Positions 34,803 to 43,777 of a DNA stretch of 61,242 nt are shown in pieces; the stretch's first letter is position 1; the number at the start of each line of letters is the position of its first letter. This DNA is from Lysobacter sp. A03 (GTDB lineage: Bacteria; Pseudomonadota; Gammaproteobacteria; Xanthomonadales; Xanthomonadaceae). Location of the stretch: assembly GCF_000855665.1 (NCBI RefSeq), contig NZ_JXSS01000064.1:1-61242 (forward strand), in the 5' to 3' direction. The position numbers and the translations under genes are program-made. The notes under the pieces were generated by a model. It searched no databases and had not been told where the DNA came from. It worked only from the letters and a program-made list of their open reading frames with translations.

Positions 34803-36712
34803 GCCGGAGTTTCCCGCAGGGGTGTGACGTGCTGGAACTGCATCAGGTACATCTCCGCGGTGCGTTTGGCCGTATCCAGGATATCCATCGCCAGATGTCC
34901 GTGGCTGTCGTGCTCCAGGGCGATTTCCACCGCCCGCAACCAGCGCAGCAAGTGGTGCTCGTCATTCTCGCCGTGGTATTCGAGGAAGCGGAATGCGTCG
35001 CGTGGCACGTCCTTGAGCGCGGCCTTCATCAGCGGGAGCAGGGCGGGAATGATCCGCTGTCCGGTGCCTTCGATGATGTAGATCGCGCCCAGCAGGCCGA
35101 TCGGGTTCTGCGTTGCGGCCAACGCGTGCAGGTACGCGTTCAGTGCCTCCCCGCCCGGGTTGCGCTGCAGACGGTCGATGTCCGCGACCGGGCCGCCGGC
35201 CTTGCCGTAGTCGCTGAACAGGATTTCGAAGTCGTCCTGTTCTTCGCCCGCGTGCGTCTCGATCAGCGCCGCCAGCGGCTCGAAAGGGGAGGTGACGCTG
35301 GCTGCCCCCTCGCGCATCCACAGGCTGCCCTCGCGCACCTGGGGGATCCAGTGGCTCATCCAGCCCAGATAGTCGGCCCGGGTCCAGTCGCCCTCGCGCA
35401 GGCGCCTGACCACGGGCGTGCGCCAGACCCGCGAGCGGTAGTCGTGCCACACACCGGCGAGTTTGCCGAGCAGGTCGCGCAAGGCTTCGGGCGCGTCCGC
35501 CGGGTCGTGGGGCGCGGGAACAGGGGTGTCCAGAGAGGGCGCGGAGGTAGTGGACGTTGCCCGCGCTACCGGAGCAGCCAACGGGCTGTCAGCTGCTTCG
35601 ACCTCGATCAATACGAAGGACGCAGTAAAGCGGCCGGACTCCGGGACAAAACACAGGATCTGCTGGCCAGCCTCGATCTCGCGGGTGCGCAGGAACTCGT
35701 CAAGCATGATGAAGATCGATGCCGCGCCCGTGTTGCCACGCGTTGCCAGGTTGCTGTACCAGCGCTCTCGCGGGATCGCCAGGCCGGCCTTCTGCATCAG
35801 GTCGTCCACCACCGGTGCGAACTTCTCCGATGAGTAGTGACACAGGAAATGGTCGACACGATCAGGGTGGATATCGCCGGCCTGCACAAGGCGGACGTAC
35901 TCGTGGATGCAGACGTCGAACAGGTTCGGCAGCAGCCGGATGTCCTGGCGCAACAGCAGTGCGCCGTCGGCTTCCGCGTCCTGCCAGCGGTCGTAATCGA
36001 GATGGGAGCGCCCCCCTTTGGCCGACAGTCCCAATTGCATGCAGACCGGGTAGTCGCCCGAAAACGAGCGCTGGTGGATGAAGCGCAATTTCAGCCGCAG
36101 CTTCGCATCTTGGCTGGGCCGGGACGACAACAGCACCGCGCCGGCACCGTCGGACAGCATCCAGCGCAGGAAATGGGCATCGAAGTCGGCGTTGTAGCCG
36201 CAGCCGGCAAAACGCGAGCGCTTGAACAACCGCGACGGCATTTCCGCCGCCGCCACCAGTGCATGCTCGTGGGAGCGCAATTCCACCGCACTTGCCGCGG
36301 CCTCCCATGCCGCGATCCCGGATGCGCAGATCCCCAGCGAGCTCAGGGTCTGCATTGGCGGGCCGTTGAGTTCGCCCAGCACCATGTTGGCAAAGCCGGG
36401 CAGCAGTGCGTCGCCGCCGCATCCGCCGGTGGCAAGCATCCCTACGTCGTCCAACAATTGCCCGGCGCTATGCAGGCACTCGCTGATTGCGCTCGCCGCC
36501 ATCGCCTCGGGCGAGGTGTGAGTGGTGCCGTCCTGGTTGATACCGTAGTGGCGGGTGGTGATCCCGTTCTGGTCGAGGATGCGCTGCTTGATGCGCGAGG
36601 ACAGCTGGTTGAGCGGTGCGACAAACGCATCCATGCCAGCGTTGTCGATCGCCGGGCCGGGCAGGTGGCGTGCGTGGCCGGTGATGTACACGTTGTTGAA
36701 GCGGGTGGTCAT
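34799..36712 (-). CDS. KASIII-like ketosynthase fused to heme-oxygenase-like diiron domain
   Basis: 637 residues. Residues 1-375 are a beta-ketoacyl synthase III-like thiolase fold with the triad intact: Cys129 (SLGICASG), His292 (FLCHYSSEKF) and Asn327 (TRGNTGAAS). After a Pro/Ala/Thr linker (376-405), residues 410-630 are a heme-oxygenase/TENA/PqqC-like helical domain. Its putative metal ligands match the heme-oxygenase-like diiron oxidase pattern: Glu485 and His487 (IETHAGEE), Glu548 (YIIEGTG), His580, Asp584 and His586/587 (YHGENDEHH). Separately known relatives make carbon-carbon bonds (KASIII, StlD/DarB) and oxidise fatty acyl or amine groups (UndA-type). The fusion sits between a sterol-desaturase-type hydroxylase and an unknown protein, both overlapping by four bases. 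Product unknown. Confidence 0.88.
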   Translation of the reverse strand: MTTRFNNVYITGHARHLPGPAIDNAGMDAFVAPLNQLSSRIKQRILDQNGITTRHYGINQDGTTHTSPEAMAASAISECLHSAGQLLDDVGMLATGGCGGDALLPGFANMVLGELNGPPMQTLSSLGICASGIAAWEAAASAVELRSHEHALVAAAEMPSRLFKRSRFAGCGYNADFDAHFLRWMLSDGAGAVLLSSRPSQDAKLRLKLRFIHQRSFSGDYPVCMQLGLSAKGGRSHLDYDRWQDAEADGALLLRQDIRLLPNLFDVCIHEYVRLVQAGDIHPDRVDHFLCHYSSEKFAPVVDDLMQKAGLAIPRERWYSNLATRGNTGAASIFIMLDEFLRTREIEAGQQILCFVPESGRFTASFVLIEVEAADSPLAAPVARATSTTSAPSLDTPVPAPHDPADAPEALRDLLGKLAGVWHDYRSRVWRTPVVRRLREGDWTRADYLGWMSHWIPQVREGSLWMREGAASVTSPFEPLAALIETHAGEEQDDFEILFSDYGKAGGPVADIDRLQRNPGGEALNAYLHALAATQNPIGLLGAIYIIEGTGQRIIPALLPLMKAALKDVPRDAFRFLEYHGENDEHHLLRWLRAVEIALEHDSHGHLAMDILDTAKRTAEMYLMQFQHVTPLRETPA

Positions 36713-37512
36713 TCTCGGGAGTCCTTGGCGTGCGACGGGGCGGCCAGATGGTCGGCTGCGCCTGCATCAATAGTGGTTCCTGCCAGACGGTCGAGCACGT
36801 CCAGCAGGAAGCCGTAGTTGCCGTGATAGACGGCGTGATGGAGATGATGGCGTCGGCTGGCAGCGAGCGGCCCCCCAGCGGGCGCGCGGCGGCTGAACTC
36901 GTAGTTCGCGTGACCCAGGTTGTTGAGCACGATGCTCATCACCGGCAGGCAGAACAGCGCGACGGGGCTGAAGTCGTGCACCAGCATGGGCAGGATCGGC
37001 ACGCTGCCCAGCAACAGGGTTTCCACCGGGTGGAAGGCGTAGGTCGAAAACGGGGTCGGCGTCAGCGAGCGGTGGTGATCGGCGTGGAAGCGCCGCAGCG
37101 GCCGCGTGTGCAGCAACCGATGGCAGACATAGAAGTGCAGCTCGTTCCACAGGAACAGGGCCAGAAGCTCGAGCACGATGCGCAGCCCCGACGGCTCATG
37201 GGCCAGCCCGGCCCAGCCGCTGCGCAGCAGCCACCACGGCACCAGGACGCCGACGCCAAACAGCAGGATCGAACTGCAGGATTCAGCGATCTCGCGGCGC
37301 AGCTGCCCCGGCCGAAGAGGCCGCTGATCCAGCACCCTGCCGAAGCCCACGCGTGGCAATGCCGACTGCGTGAGCCACCAGGTCACTGCGCCAGTCACGA
37401 AATACAGCACGGCGAAGTAGAGCGTCGCCCACAGGACCACCTGCCACGGCGGCAGCGCGATGAAGTCGTGTGCGAAGCGGGTAATGCCGGTGAGCTCCAG
37501 ACGTGATCCCAT
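36709..37512 (-). CDS. Sterol desaturase/fatty acid hydroxylase family protein
   Basis: 267 residues from ATG 37512; an extension to 37572 lacks support. An integral membrane diiron hydroxylase is indicated by hydrophobic helices (WQVVLWATLYFAVLYFVTGAVTWWL, ILLFGVGVLVPWWLL, LPVMSIVLNNLGH) and the three histidine clusters: FYVCHRLLH, RRFHADHH and ASRRHHLHHA. It is the first gene of the three-gene overlapping operon (stop overlaps the start of the KAS-diiron gene by ATGA). It probably hydroxylates or desaturates the lipid-like product of the ketosynthase. The substrate is not known. Confidence 0.9.
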   Translation of the reverse strand: MGSRLELTGITRFAHDFIALPPWQVVLWATLYFAVLYFVTGAVTWWLTQSALPRVGFGRVLDQRPLRPGQLRREIAESCSSILLFGVGVLVPWWLLRSGWAGLAHEPSGLRIVLELLALFLWNELHFYVCHRLLHTRPLRRFHADHHRSLTPTPFSTYAFHPVETLLLGSVPILPMLVHDFSPVALFCLPVMSIVLNNLGHANYEFSRRAPAGGPLAASRRHHLHHAVYHGNYGFLLDVLDRLAGTTIDAGAADHLAAPSHAKDSRE

Positions 37513-37745
37513 CCCTGGCTGGCTGGCTGGATTCGTGGCCAAAGGGTACCCGCGGCGCCCAGCGCTGGCCAATCGTCGGCCGGGCTTGCGCGACAGGTTG
37601 TGCGCGTTAGCTGGATGCCCGGTTTGGCGAGCATCTCAGCGGAACCTACCGGCAGCGCGATCCCAGCGGAGTGGTGATCGACTTTGGCATCAGCGGCCTG
37701 CCAGAGGAATAGTTTTCCGGTCGCGTCGCTACCGTCTGGCTGGAC

Positions 37746-38264
37746 CTACTTGGCGTCGAGCTCGGCGTCGGCGGCGATCGCATCGAGCTGGGCGGCGAAA
37801 TCAAGCACGTTCGCGCGCTGGCTCTCGAGATCCGCCGCGACGGTGAAGTCGTTGGACTCGATTGAATCCTTCAGGGTCGCCACCCGAGATAGATCGATCC
37901 CACCTGCGTCCTTCTGGATGTGGCCGAGCGCTTCCGCGGCTTCGTGCAGTCGCGTGTTGGCAATGCCGAAATTGCGCTGGTCCAGGTCGACTGCCGTGCG
38001 GTACAGATCCACCCGCGCGCGCATCAGATGGTTGCGGTTCTGCACTTTCGCCAGGTCGGCCTTGGCCGCGCCAAGAGTCTGGTTGCCCTGCTCGATCTGT
38101 TGCTCGTAGTGGACCTTCTGCGTCGCCAACTCCTTGCGGCCCTGGCTCAGCCCTACGTAGTACAGCACTCCTGCGATCACGATGAAGACCCCGGCGGCAA
38201 TGAGCATCGCCGTGGTGGACACGAGGTGACCCTGTCGGGGCGATGTTGTGGCTGTCTCGTTCAT
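37746..38264 (-). CDS. Membrane-anchored coiled-coil protein
   Basis: 172 residues from ATG 38264 with AGGAC upstream. A short cytoplasmic head (MNETATTSPRQGHLVS) precedes one transmembrane helix (TTAMLIAAGVFIVIAGVLYYVGL). A long helical, heptad-rich tail follows (RKELATQKVHYEQQIEQGNQTLGAAKADLAKVQN... LDQRNFGIANTRLHEAAEAL). No signal cleavage is expected. Architecture resembles HemX-like or envelope scaffold proteins. Function unknown. Confidence 0.72.
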   Translation of the reverse strand: MNETATTSPRQGHLVSTTAMLIAAGVFIVIAGVLYYVGLSQGRKELATQKVHYEQQIEQGNQTLGAAKADLAKVQNRNHLMRARVDLYRTAVDLDQRNFGIANTRLHEAAEALGHIQKDAGGIDLSRVATLKDSIESNDFTVAADLESQRANVLDFAAQLDAIAADAELDAK

Positions 38265-38446
38265 GGCATGTCCTGAGGTGGTGGTGATCCGACGTCCGGA
38301 TCCAGACTGCGAGGTTACATCCTGCCTGACATCGCGCCGAAGATGAATGAAAGCTGCGTGCATCGGGTGATCTGGCCGCGACGATCACGAGCGGTCGGGC
38401 AGGGTGGTAACGCTACACCGCATCCCCCCTTGAAGGAGTACCTGCC

Positions 38447-38791
38447 ATGGTCAATACCAATCAACATCTGTCCGCAACCAGCCTCATCGGCGACGACATC
38501 AAGAACCCACAAGGTGAGTCTCTGGGTGATTTGAAGGAACTGATGATTGACCTGGGTGCGGGGACCATCAGCTACGCGGTAGTCGCATTTGGCGGCGTGC
38601 TGGGCATGGGCGAGAAACTCTTCGCCGTGCCGTGGCAGTCCCTTCGTGTCGACCACGAGAACAAGTGCCTCGTGCTGAACGTGTCCAAGGAAAAGCTGAA
38701 GGACGCACCGGGATTCGACAAGAGCAACTGGCCCAACTTCAGTGACCCGACCTTCAGCGAGCAAATCGGGCGCTACTATCGCGCGGGTTGA
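38447..38791 (+). CDS. PRC-barrel domain protein
   Basis: 114 residues; GAAGGAG is eight bases before ATG 38447. PRC-barrel signature: SATSLIGDDIKNPQGESLGDLKELMIDLGAGTISYAVVAFGGVLGMGEKLFAVPWQSLRVD. These stand-alone small proteins are common in stress-responsive loci of proteobacteria, often with general-stress genes. A terminator follows at 38810-38841. Confidence 0.92.
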   Translation: MVNTNQHLSATSLIGDDIKNPQGESLGDLKELMIDLGAGTISYAVVAFGGVLGMGEKLFAVPWQSLRVDHENKCLVLNVSKEKLKDAPGFDKSNWPNFSDPTFSEQIGRYYRAG

Positions 38792-38809
38792 TCGACGCAG
38801 GGTTCATGG

Positions 38810-38841
38810 AGAGGCCGGCGTTTTGCCGGCCTCTTTGTTTT
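38810..38841 (+). terminator. Rho-independent terminator after PRC-barrel gene
   Basis: AGAGGCCGGC pairs with GCCGGCCTCT around a GTTTT loop, followed by TTGTTTT. Strong 10-base stem. Confidence 0.92.
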
Positions 38842-38897
38842 AACCGGGATTGATCCTTCGATGGCAGCCGGCGTCCAGTGCAGCGAGCGTCCGCGGA

Positions 38898-39377
38898 TCA
38901 GCTCAGATCGACGTCGCCCGCCTTGGCCTTGTAGCTCTCCTTGGGGTCGATGCCCAGAAGCAGCTTTACTCCGGCCACCATCGTGTGTTCGTTGAGCCAC
39001 ACGTGCGCGCTGTCCAGATCCATCCGCACCAGCCGGAGCCTCGGGTCGTCCTTGCCCTCGAACCATGCGCCAACAAACGGGTTCCAAAGGCGTTCGATCA
39101 CGGTGCGGTCGTTGTCGATCACCACGTTGCCGGTAAATGAGGCGAATACCTCGTGGTCCTTGGCTGTCAGCGTGCCTGTTCCGCGCTGGGCAGCACGACC
39201 TTCCAGTGCAATGCCGAAATCGGTCTCGCTTGACGTGAAGAACCACATGGGGGACCTCTCGTCTTCTGCGATCCCGGTCATGGGCCTGGGGGGAACCGTG
39301 TCGGTAGCGAGCATCACGGTCCGTTCGCTCTTGAGCGCCTTCCAGAATTTCTGTTCGAGTTCTTTCGCGTCGGCCAT
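38898..39377 (-). CDS. Pyridoxamine 5'-phosphate oxidase-like general stress protein
   Basis: 159 residues (MADAKELEQKFWKALKSERTVMLATD). It has the FMN-binding split-barrel pattern of the general stress protein 26 group: PRPMTGIAEDERSPMWFFTSSETDF, GTLTAKDHEVFASFTGNVVIDNDRTVIERLWNPFVGAWFEGKDDPRLRLVRMDLDSAHVWL. These proteins bind flavin; substrates are unclear. It is convergent with the PRC-barrel gene, another stress-type protein. It lies 139 bases downstream of the terminator of the azurin gene. Confidence 0.88.
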   Translation of the reverse strand: MADAKELEQKFWKALKSERTVMLATDTVPPRPMTGIAEDERSPMWFFTSSETDFGIALEGRAAQRGTGTLTAKDHEVFASFTGNVVIDNDRTVIERLWNPFVGAWFEGKDDPRLRLVRMDLDSAHVWLNEHTMVAGVKLLLGIDPKESYKAKAGDVDLS

Positions 39378-39515
39378 GGGTCAGTCCTGTAGGGAGGGAC
39401 CTCATTGGACCAGCGTGACCGTAAGCATCGCGAGAACGACGCTCCAACCAAGCCCGCGGGGGTGTTGTCTGACTCGGCAAGATCCCGGAAAGCGGGCTCA
39501 CCTATGTGCCTGCAA

Positions 39516-39550
39516 AACAAAAAAAGACAGGGGCCTTTCGACCCCTGTCT
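39516..39550 (-). terminator. Rho-independent terminator after azurin gene
   Basis: On the minus strand AGACAGGGG pairs with CCCCTGTCT around TCGAAAGG, followed by TTTTTTTGTT. It lies 34 bases past the azurin stop. Confidence 0.92.
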
Positions 39551-39583
39551 TGCCTCACATCTGCGTTATAGCACCCGGACGGA

Positions 39584-40177
39584 TTACTCGACCGCGATGG
39601 TGCCCTTCATGATGGCCGAGTGGCCGGGGAAGCTGCAGAAGAACTCGTAAGGACCGTCGCCCTTGATCTTGCTGACATCGAAGCTCACGGACGTGGTCTC
39701 GCCGCCGCCGATCATCTTGGTGTGCGCGATGACGCGGTCGTCGCCAGGCTTCACATAGTCGTTGTCGATCCCGGCGCCCATACCGTCGGCCGCGACCTTC
39801 TTCATGTCGTCCAGCGTGGTGATGACCACGTTGTGACCCATGGCGGCGACGGGCATCTTGCCGGTGTGCTTGAGCGTGATCTTGAACTCGCTGCACGAGG
39901 CCGGAACAGTGATGGACTTGACGTTGAACTGCATCGCGTCATTGCCTTCGATCTCGGTCGCGCAGTCGTTGACAACCGCCGCGCCGCCGGCGCCGACGGG
40001 AGCAGACGCCGTCGTGGATGCGGCCGGAGTGGTCTCGGCCGGAGCGGTCTCAGCCGGTGCGGTCGTCGCAGGCGCAGTCGTCGCGGGTGCGGCCGGAGCC
40101 GGCGGCGGGGACTTGTCGCCGCAAGCGGCGAGGGCCAGTGCACAAGCGGCAGTCAGCACGGTAATTTTGACATTCAT
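39584..40177 (-). CDS. azu: Lipoprotein azurin (Laz-like) with Pro-Ala-Thr linker
   Basis: 197 residues from ATG 40177 with AGGAG upstream. Signal and lipobox MNVKITVLTAACALALAACGDKS, then about 45 residues of Pro/Ala/Thr linker that should extend the copper domain away from the membrane, as in neisserial Laz. The cupredoxin domain (from AAVVNDCATEIEGNDAMQFN) has type 1 copper ligands His (MAAMGHNVVI context), Cys and His (YEFFCSFPGHSAIM), and axial Met. It shuttles electrons in the periplasm. Its nearness to the nos operon makes it a plausible electron donor to NosZ (inference). Confidence 0.95.
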   Translation of the reverse strand: MNVKITVLTAACALALAACGDKSPPPAPAAPATTAPATTAPAETAPAETTPAASTTASAPVGAGGAAVVNDCATEIEGNDAMQFNVKSITVPASCSEFKITLKHTGKMPVAAMGHNVVITTLDDMKKVAADGMGAGIDNDYVKPGDDRVIAHTKMIGGGETTSVSFDVSKIKGDGPYEFFCSFPGHSAIMKGTIAVE

Positions 40178-40305
40178 TGGAGAATCTCCTGTGGGGGTAA
40201 ACGGTTACATGGTTGGCGCGCACGGCTTTGGATAGTGTGAAGGCGCTGCCCAGCCGACAGCTTACGCGCAGTTGCAATCGGGACCCAAACGGAACCCCTC
40301 CATGT

Positions 40306-41304
40306 TCAGGGATGGCGCATCTGCAGCGATATCTGTGAGATGCGTTCAACAACGCGGCCCATGGCGGCAGCGGCCTCCTCGAACAGCTCACCGTCGGAGT
40401 TCGCCATGACGGTTTCGAGCATGTCGGCCAGCGACTCGAGCGGCTTTTGCGCATCCACCAGCAGGTGACGCGGATCTTCCGTGCCCGATGAGGTGGCGGT
40501 CGGCCGGGATGCCTCAGCCGGAGACGGCACTGTTCCGGCGGGAATGGCGCGCTCCAGCAATTCCGCACTGGCGTGGTCGCCGGCAGCGCGCAATCGCGGC
40601 ACCAAGGCGCGATGCACGGCAGCGATTTCGGCGTCCTTCTGCGCCAAGGCATCGCGCAGCCCCTCGATGGAATCGATCTCCACCGGCTCACTGCGGGCCG
40701 GGCGTCGCTCGCGATGGTAGGCGCGGCGACGCCATTTGCGAAGCAACGCCGCGTGACGCAGCTCCTCGCCGCCGAGCTTCTCCGCCTCTGCCCTGATTTC
40801 CTCGTTCTCGGCATGCGCGGCGAGGTATGCGTAGAAGGAAAACGCGCGCTCCTCGTTCTCGACCGCCAGGGCGAAGGCCCGATACGGCGTCAGCAGGGCA
40901 CTGCCAGCCACCTTGTCCCAGGAGGTGGAGAGGTCGGCGGGCAATTGCCATTCGAAATCCTCGGCCGATATGTCGGGCTCGCCCACGGAGGCGGCCCAGC
41001 GATCGACGGCCTGGACGTGGCTTTGCTCTTCTTCCAGCATCACCCGGAACGCGGCGGCGGTGGACGTCTCACCACGACTCTCCATCAACTCGGCGAGGAA
41101 GCGGTAGCGCCGGACCGCCTCGTCCTCGATGGCCTTGGCGATGCCCACCAGAGTGGGCATGTCGACCACGTCGATGTCTGGATCATCGCGCAGCAACGAT
41201 CGCCGCCGCGCGTACTCCATCGGGCTGACGCGCCGCTGGCCGGCGGTGTTCTGGGCGAGCGCCAAGGGCTCGCGGGATTCATTGTCGGAAGTGGTTCGAC
41301 GCAT
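40306..41304 (-). CDS. Ferritin-like diiron protein next to nos operon
   Basis: 332 residues. A four-helix ferritin-like core has helix pairs AIEDEAVRRYRFLAELMESRG and FRVMLEEEQSHVQAV, then FALAVENEERAFSFYAYLAAHA and AEKLGGEELRHAALL: two Glu plus two ExxH motifs, as in rubrerythrin-type diiron sites. It lacks the rubredoxin domain. The C-terminal third (LRDALAQKDAEIAAVHRALV... MLETVMANSDGELFEEAAAAM) is helical and unrecognised. The gene is divergent from nosR with a 99-base shared intergenic region. A peroxide- or NO-protective role is conjecture. Confidence 0.83.
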   Translation of the reverse strand: MRRTTSDNESREPLALAQNTAGQRRVSPMEYARRRSLLRDDPDIDVVDMPTLVGIAKAIEDEAVRRYRFLAELMESRGETSTAAAFRVMLEEEQSHVQAVDRWAASVGEPDISAEDFEWQLPADLSTSWDKVAGSALLTPYRAFALAVENEERAFSFYAYLAAHAENEEIRAEAEKLGGEELRHAALLRKWRRRAYHRERRPARSEPVEIDSIEGLRDALAQKDAEIAAVHRALVPRLRAAGDHASAELLERAIPAGTVPSPAEASRPTATSSGTEDPRHLLVDAQKPLESLADMLETVMANSDGELFEEAAAAMGRVVERISQISLQMRHP

Positions 41305-41403
41305 AACGGAAGCCTCGGATATACTCGCCTCGGAAGGGCTGTCGCGAATCGTGGCTGCGGCAGCGTGGCGTCAATCATCCTACAAGCATCCCGGGGTTGG
41401 ATT

Positions 41404-43722
41404 TTGAGAGATCCCACAAGCGTGACATGGCGATTCGTCCTTGCCCTTGTTCTCTTCGCGGCGTTTTCCTGGCTGCCGGCCGGTGCGCAGAACGCAGCGA
41501 CCTTCGACACATTTGCGAATCAGGTGGTTCCCGGTGAAGTTGTTCCCGGTGCCGACCGCTTCGGACCCACCCAGCAGTCCCCACCGGTTGCCCAGGTGTT
41601 CCGCGGCGATGAACTGGTCGGCTATGCGTACCTGAACTCGCAGTACGTAAACGCTGACGGCTACTCAAGCAAGCCGATCCACATCATCGTCGGGCTGGAC
41701 ACGACGGGCACGATCGTGGGCATGAAGATGGTGGCCCACAGCGAGCCGATCGTGCTGATCGGTATTCCCGAGAAACGCGTGGTCGACTACATGGCCGCCT
41801 TCATCGGCTACAACCCGCTGAAGGCAGCGGCCGATGGCAGCGGGCCACCGCGCGTGAACCTGGTCAGCGGTGCAACGGTCACCGCGCTGGTCATGGGCGA
41901 AAGTATTACCCGATCGGCAGTGCGCGTGGCGCGGCTGCTGGGGCTGGGCGGCGCCGGAGCGGCGGGCGGCGACGCGTCGGCGGCGCGCTCGATCGACTCT
42001 GGCGCCGGGGAACTCCAGGGTTGGCAAGACCTGCTGGAGGAGGGCGGCGTCAAGCATCTCCACCTGACCGTGGGTGAGGTCAACCAAAAGTTTCTGGAAA
42101 GCGGCGACCCGGTGGCGGCGAGATTCCCCCAGGCGGGCGCGGACGACGACGCCTTCATCGACCTGTACGTGGCACTGGTATCGCAGCCGGCAATCGGACG
42201 CAGCCTGCTGGGCGATAGCGAGTACGCCAGCATGCAGCAGATGCTGGGGCCCGATCAGCAGGCCATCCTCGTGGGCGGCGACGGGATCTACTCGTTCAAG
42301 GGTTCTGGCTACGTGCGCGGCGGCATCTTCGACCGTATCGAGCTGATCCAGGGCGCGGAGACGATCCGCTTTCGTGACCAGTTCCATCGCCGCGTGGGGG
42401 CGATCGCGGCGGAGGGCGCCCCAGCGCTCAAGGAAATAGGGATCTTCGTCATTCCGGAGGGGAGCGAGTTCGATCCCGCAGCGCCCTGGCGCCTGCAACT
42501 GCTGGTCCAGCGCGCGACCGGCGCGCTGACCAAGGTGTTCGAGTCCTTCGATCTTCCGTACGCGATTCCGGCCCGCTACACCAAGGCGGATTCGCCGGCG
42601 GTCGCAGAGTCTGGACGTGGGCGCGGAGCGGGAGCCGGGGCAGGCCCCGGGCCTGGACCCGGGGCGGGGCATGCGTCAACGGCGGGCCAGGCCGCGGTCG
42701 GAAGGGGCGGCATTGCCGCGGATGCCAACCAGTGGTTCGACGAGGAAGACGAAGGCGACCCGCTGTGGAAGCGGATATGGCAGAGCAAGGTCGTTGCCAT
42801 CGCCATGCTGGGCATCATGCTCGTCGTCCTGACCCTGATCTTCTTTTTCCAGGACGCGTTGGTTAAACACGAGAAGGTGTATGACCGTGTTCGTCTCGCC
42901 TACCTTGCAACCACGCTGTTCTGGTTGGGCTGGGTGGCACAGGCGCAGCTGTCGGTGGTCAACGTCCTGACATTCTTCAGTTCGCTGCGCTCGGGCTTCA
43001 ACTGGTCCTCGTTCCTGATTGATCCGCTGATCTTCATCCTGTGGTGTTCGGTGGCGGTGTCGCTGCTGTTCTGGGGCCGGGGTGCGTTCTGCGGGTGGCT
43101 GTGTCCGTTCGGTGCGCTGCAGGAGCTGAGCAACCGGATCGCGAAGGCTCTCAAGGTGCCGCAACTCAAGATTCCCTGGGCGGTTCACGAGCGCCTGTGG
43201 CCGATCAAATACATCATCTTCCTTGGTCTGTTCGCGGTGTCGCTGGGTTCCCTGGCCTTCGCCGAGCAGCTGGCCGAGGTTGAGCCCTTCAAGACGGCGA
43301 TCGTGCTCCACTTCATGCGTGAGTGGTGGTTCGTCCTGTTTGCCGTGTCGCTGATCGTCGCTGGCCTGTTCGTTGAACGCTTCTTCTGCCGCTACATGTG
43401 TCCGCTGGGCGCCGCGCTGGCGATTCCCGGGCGCATGCGGATGTTCAACTGGCTCAAGCGCTACCGTGAATGCGGCAATCCGTGCATGCGCTGCTTCAAG
43501 GAGTGCCCGGTGGAGGCGATCCATCCGGAAGGGCATATCAACCCGAACGAATGCATCCAGTGTCTGCATTGCCAGGTCCTGTACCACAGCGAGCAGAAGT
43601 GCCCGGTCAAGATCCAACGCAGGCTGAAGCGAGAGAAGCGCGAAGCGTTCGCGCAGCGCATTCCCATTGCGGTCTTGCCCGACAAGGACGGGCCCGCCCC
43701 TCAACCCGATCCCGCGTCCTGA
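41404..43722 (+). CDS. nosR: NosR, flavin/iron-sulfur electron donor and regulator of N2O reductase
   Basis: 772 residues from TTG 41404 (a GTG at 41422 is an alternative; no start is strongly marked). Layout: signal-like helix to about residue 22; periplasmic FMN-binding domain with [18 protein letters not shown], where Thr of SGATVT takes covalent FMN; a Gly/Pro/Arg low-complexity insert (about residues 401-421); several membrane helices ([17 protein letters not shown] onward); NapH-like motifs [14 protein letters not shown] and [15 protein letters not shown]; and C-terminal ferredoxin clusters [21 protein letters not shown] and [19 protein letters not shown]. NosR passes quinol electrons to NosZ. 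First gene of nosRZDFYLX. Confidence 0.95.
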   Translation: MRDPTSVTWRFVLALVLFAAFSWLPAGAQNAATFDTFANQVVPGEVVPGADRFGPTQQSPPVAQVFRGDELVGYAYLNSQYVNADGYSSKPIHIIVGLDTTGTIVGMKMVAHSEPIVLIGIPEKRVVDYMAAFIGYNPLKAAADGSGPPRVNLVSGATVTALVMGESITRSAVRVARLLGLGGAGAAGGDASAARSIDSGAGELQGWQDLLEEGGVKHLHLTVGEVNQKFLESGDPVAARFPQAGADDDAFIDLYVALVSQPAIGRSLLGDSEYASMQQMLGPDQQAILVGGDGIYSFKGSGYVRGGIFDRIELIQGAETIRFRDQFHRRVGAIAAEGAPALKEIGIFVIPEGSEFDPAAPWRLQLLVQRATGALTKVFESFDLPYAIPARYTKADSPAVAESGRGRGAGAGAGPGPGPGAGHASTAGQAAVGRGGIAADANQWFDEEDEGDPLWKRIWQSKVVAIAMLGIMLVVLTLIFFFQDALVKHEKVYDRVRLAYLATTLFWLGWVAQAQLSVVNVLTFFSSLRSGFNWSSFLIDPLIFILWCSVAVSLLFWGRGAFCGWLCPFGALQELSNRIAKALKVPQLKIPWAVHERLWPIKYIIFLGLFAVSLGSLAFAEQLAEVEPFKTAIVLHFMREWWFVLFAVSLIVAGLFVERFFCRYMCPLGAALAIPGRMRMFNWLKRYRECGNPCMRCFKECPVEAIHPEGHINPNECIQCLHCQVLYHSEQKCPVKIQRRLKREKREAFAQRIPIAVLPDKDGPAPQPDPAS
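42607..42675 (+). repeat. Low-complexity G/C-rich tract inside nosR
   Basis: Encodes [20 protein letters not shown], a simple Gly-Ala/Gly-Pro run between the periplasmic domain and the first membrane helix of the NosR core. In frame, so a flexible linker; replication slippage could change its length. Confidence 0.7.
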
Positions 43723-43777
43723 CCCCGTCGCGGCCACTACCATCCCCTGTATTCCGCTTGAAATGGAGAGAACGAAC

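Noticed and set aside
37573-37745. Possible gene fragment encoding GEHLSGTYRQRDPSGVVIDF before a TAG at about 37710
   Set aside because: Only about 33 codons after an in-frame stop, with no start or recognised homology; not enough to call a pseudogene.
41305-41403. FNR/Dnr box between the ferritin-like gene and nosR
   Set aside because: I searched for TTGAT-N4-ATCAA-like sites and found none convincing; TATACT at 41320 has no good -35 at standard spacing.
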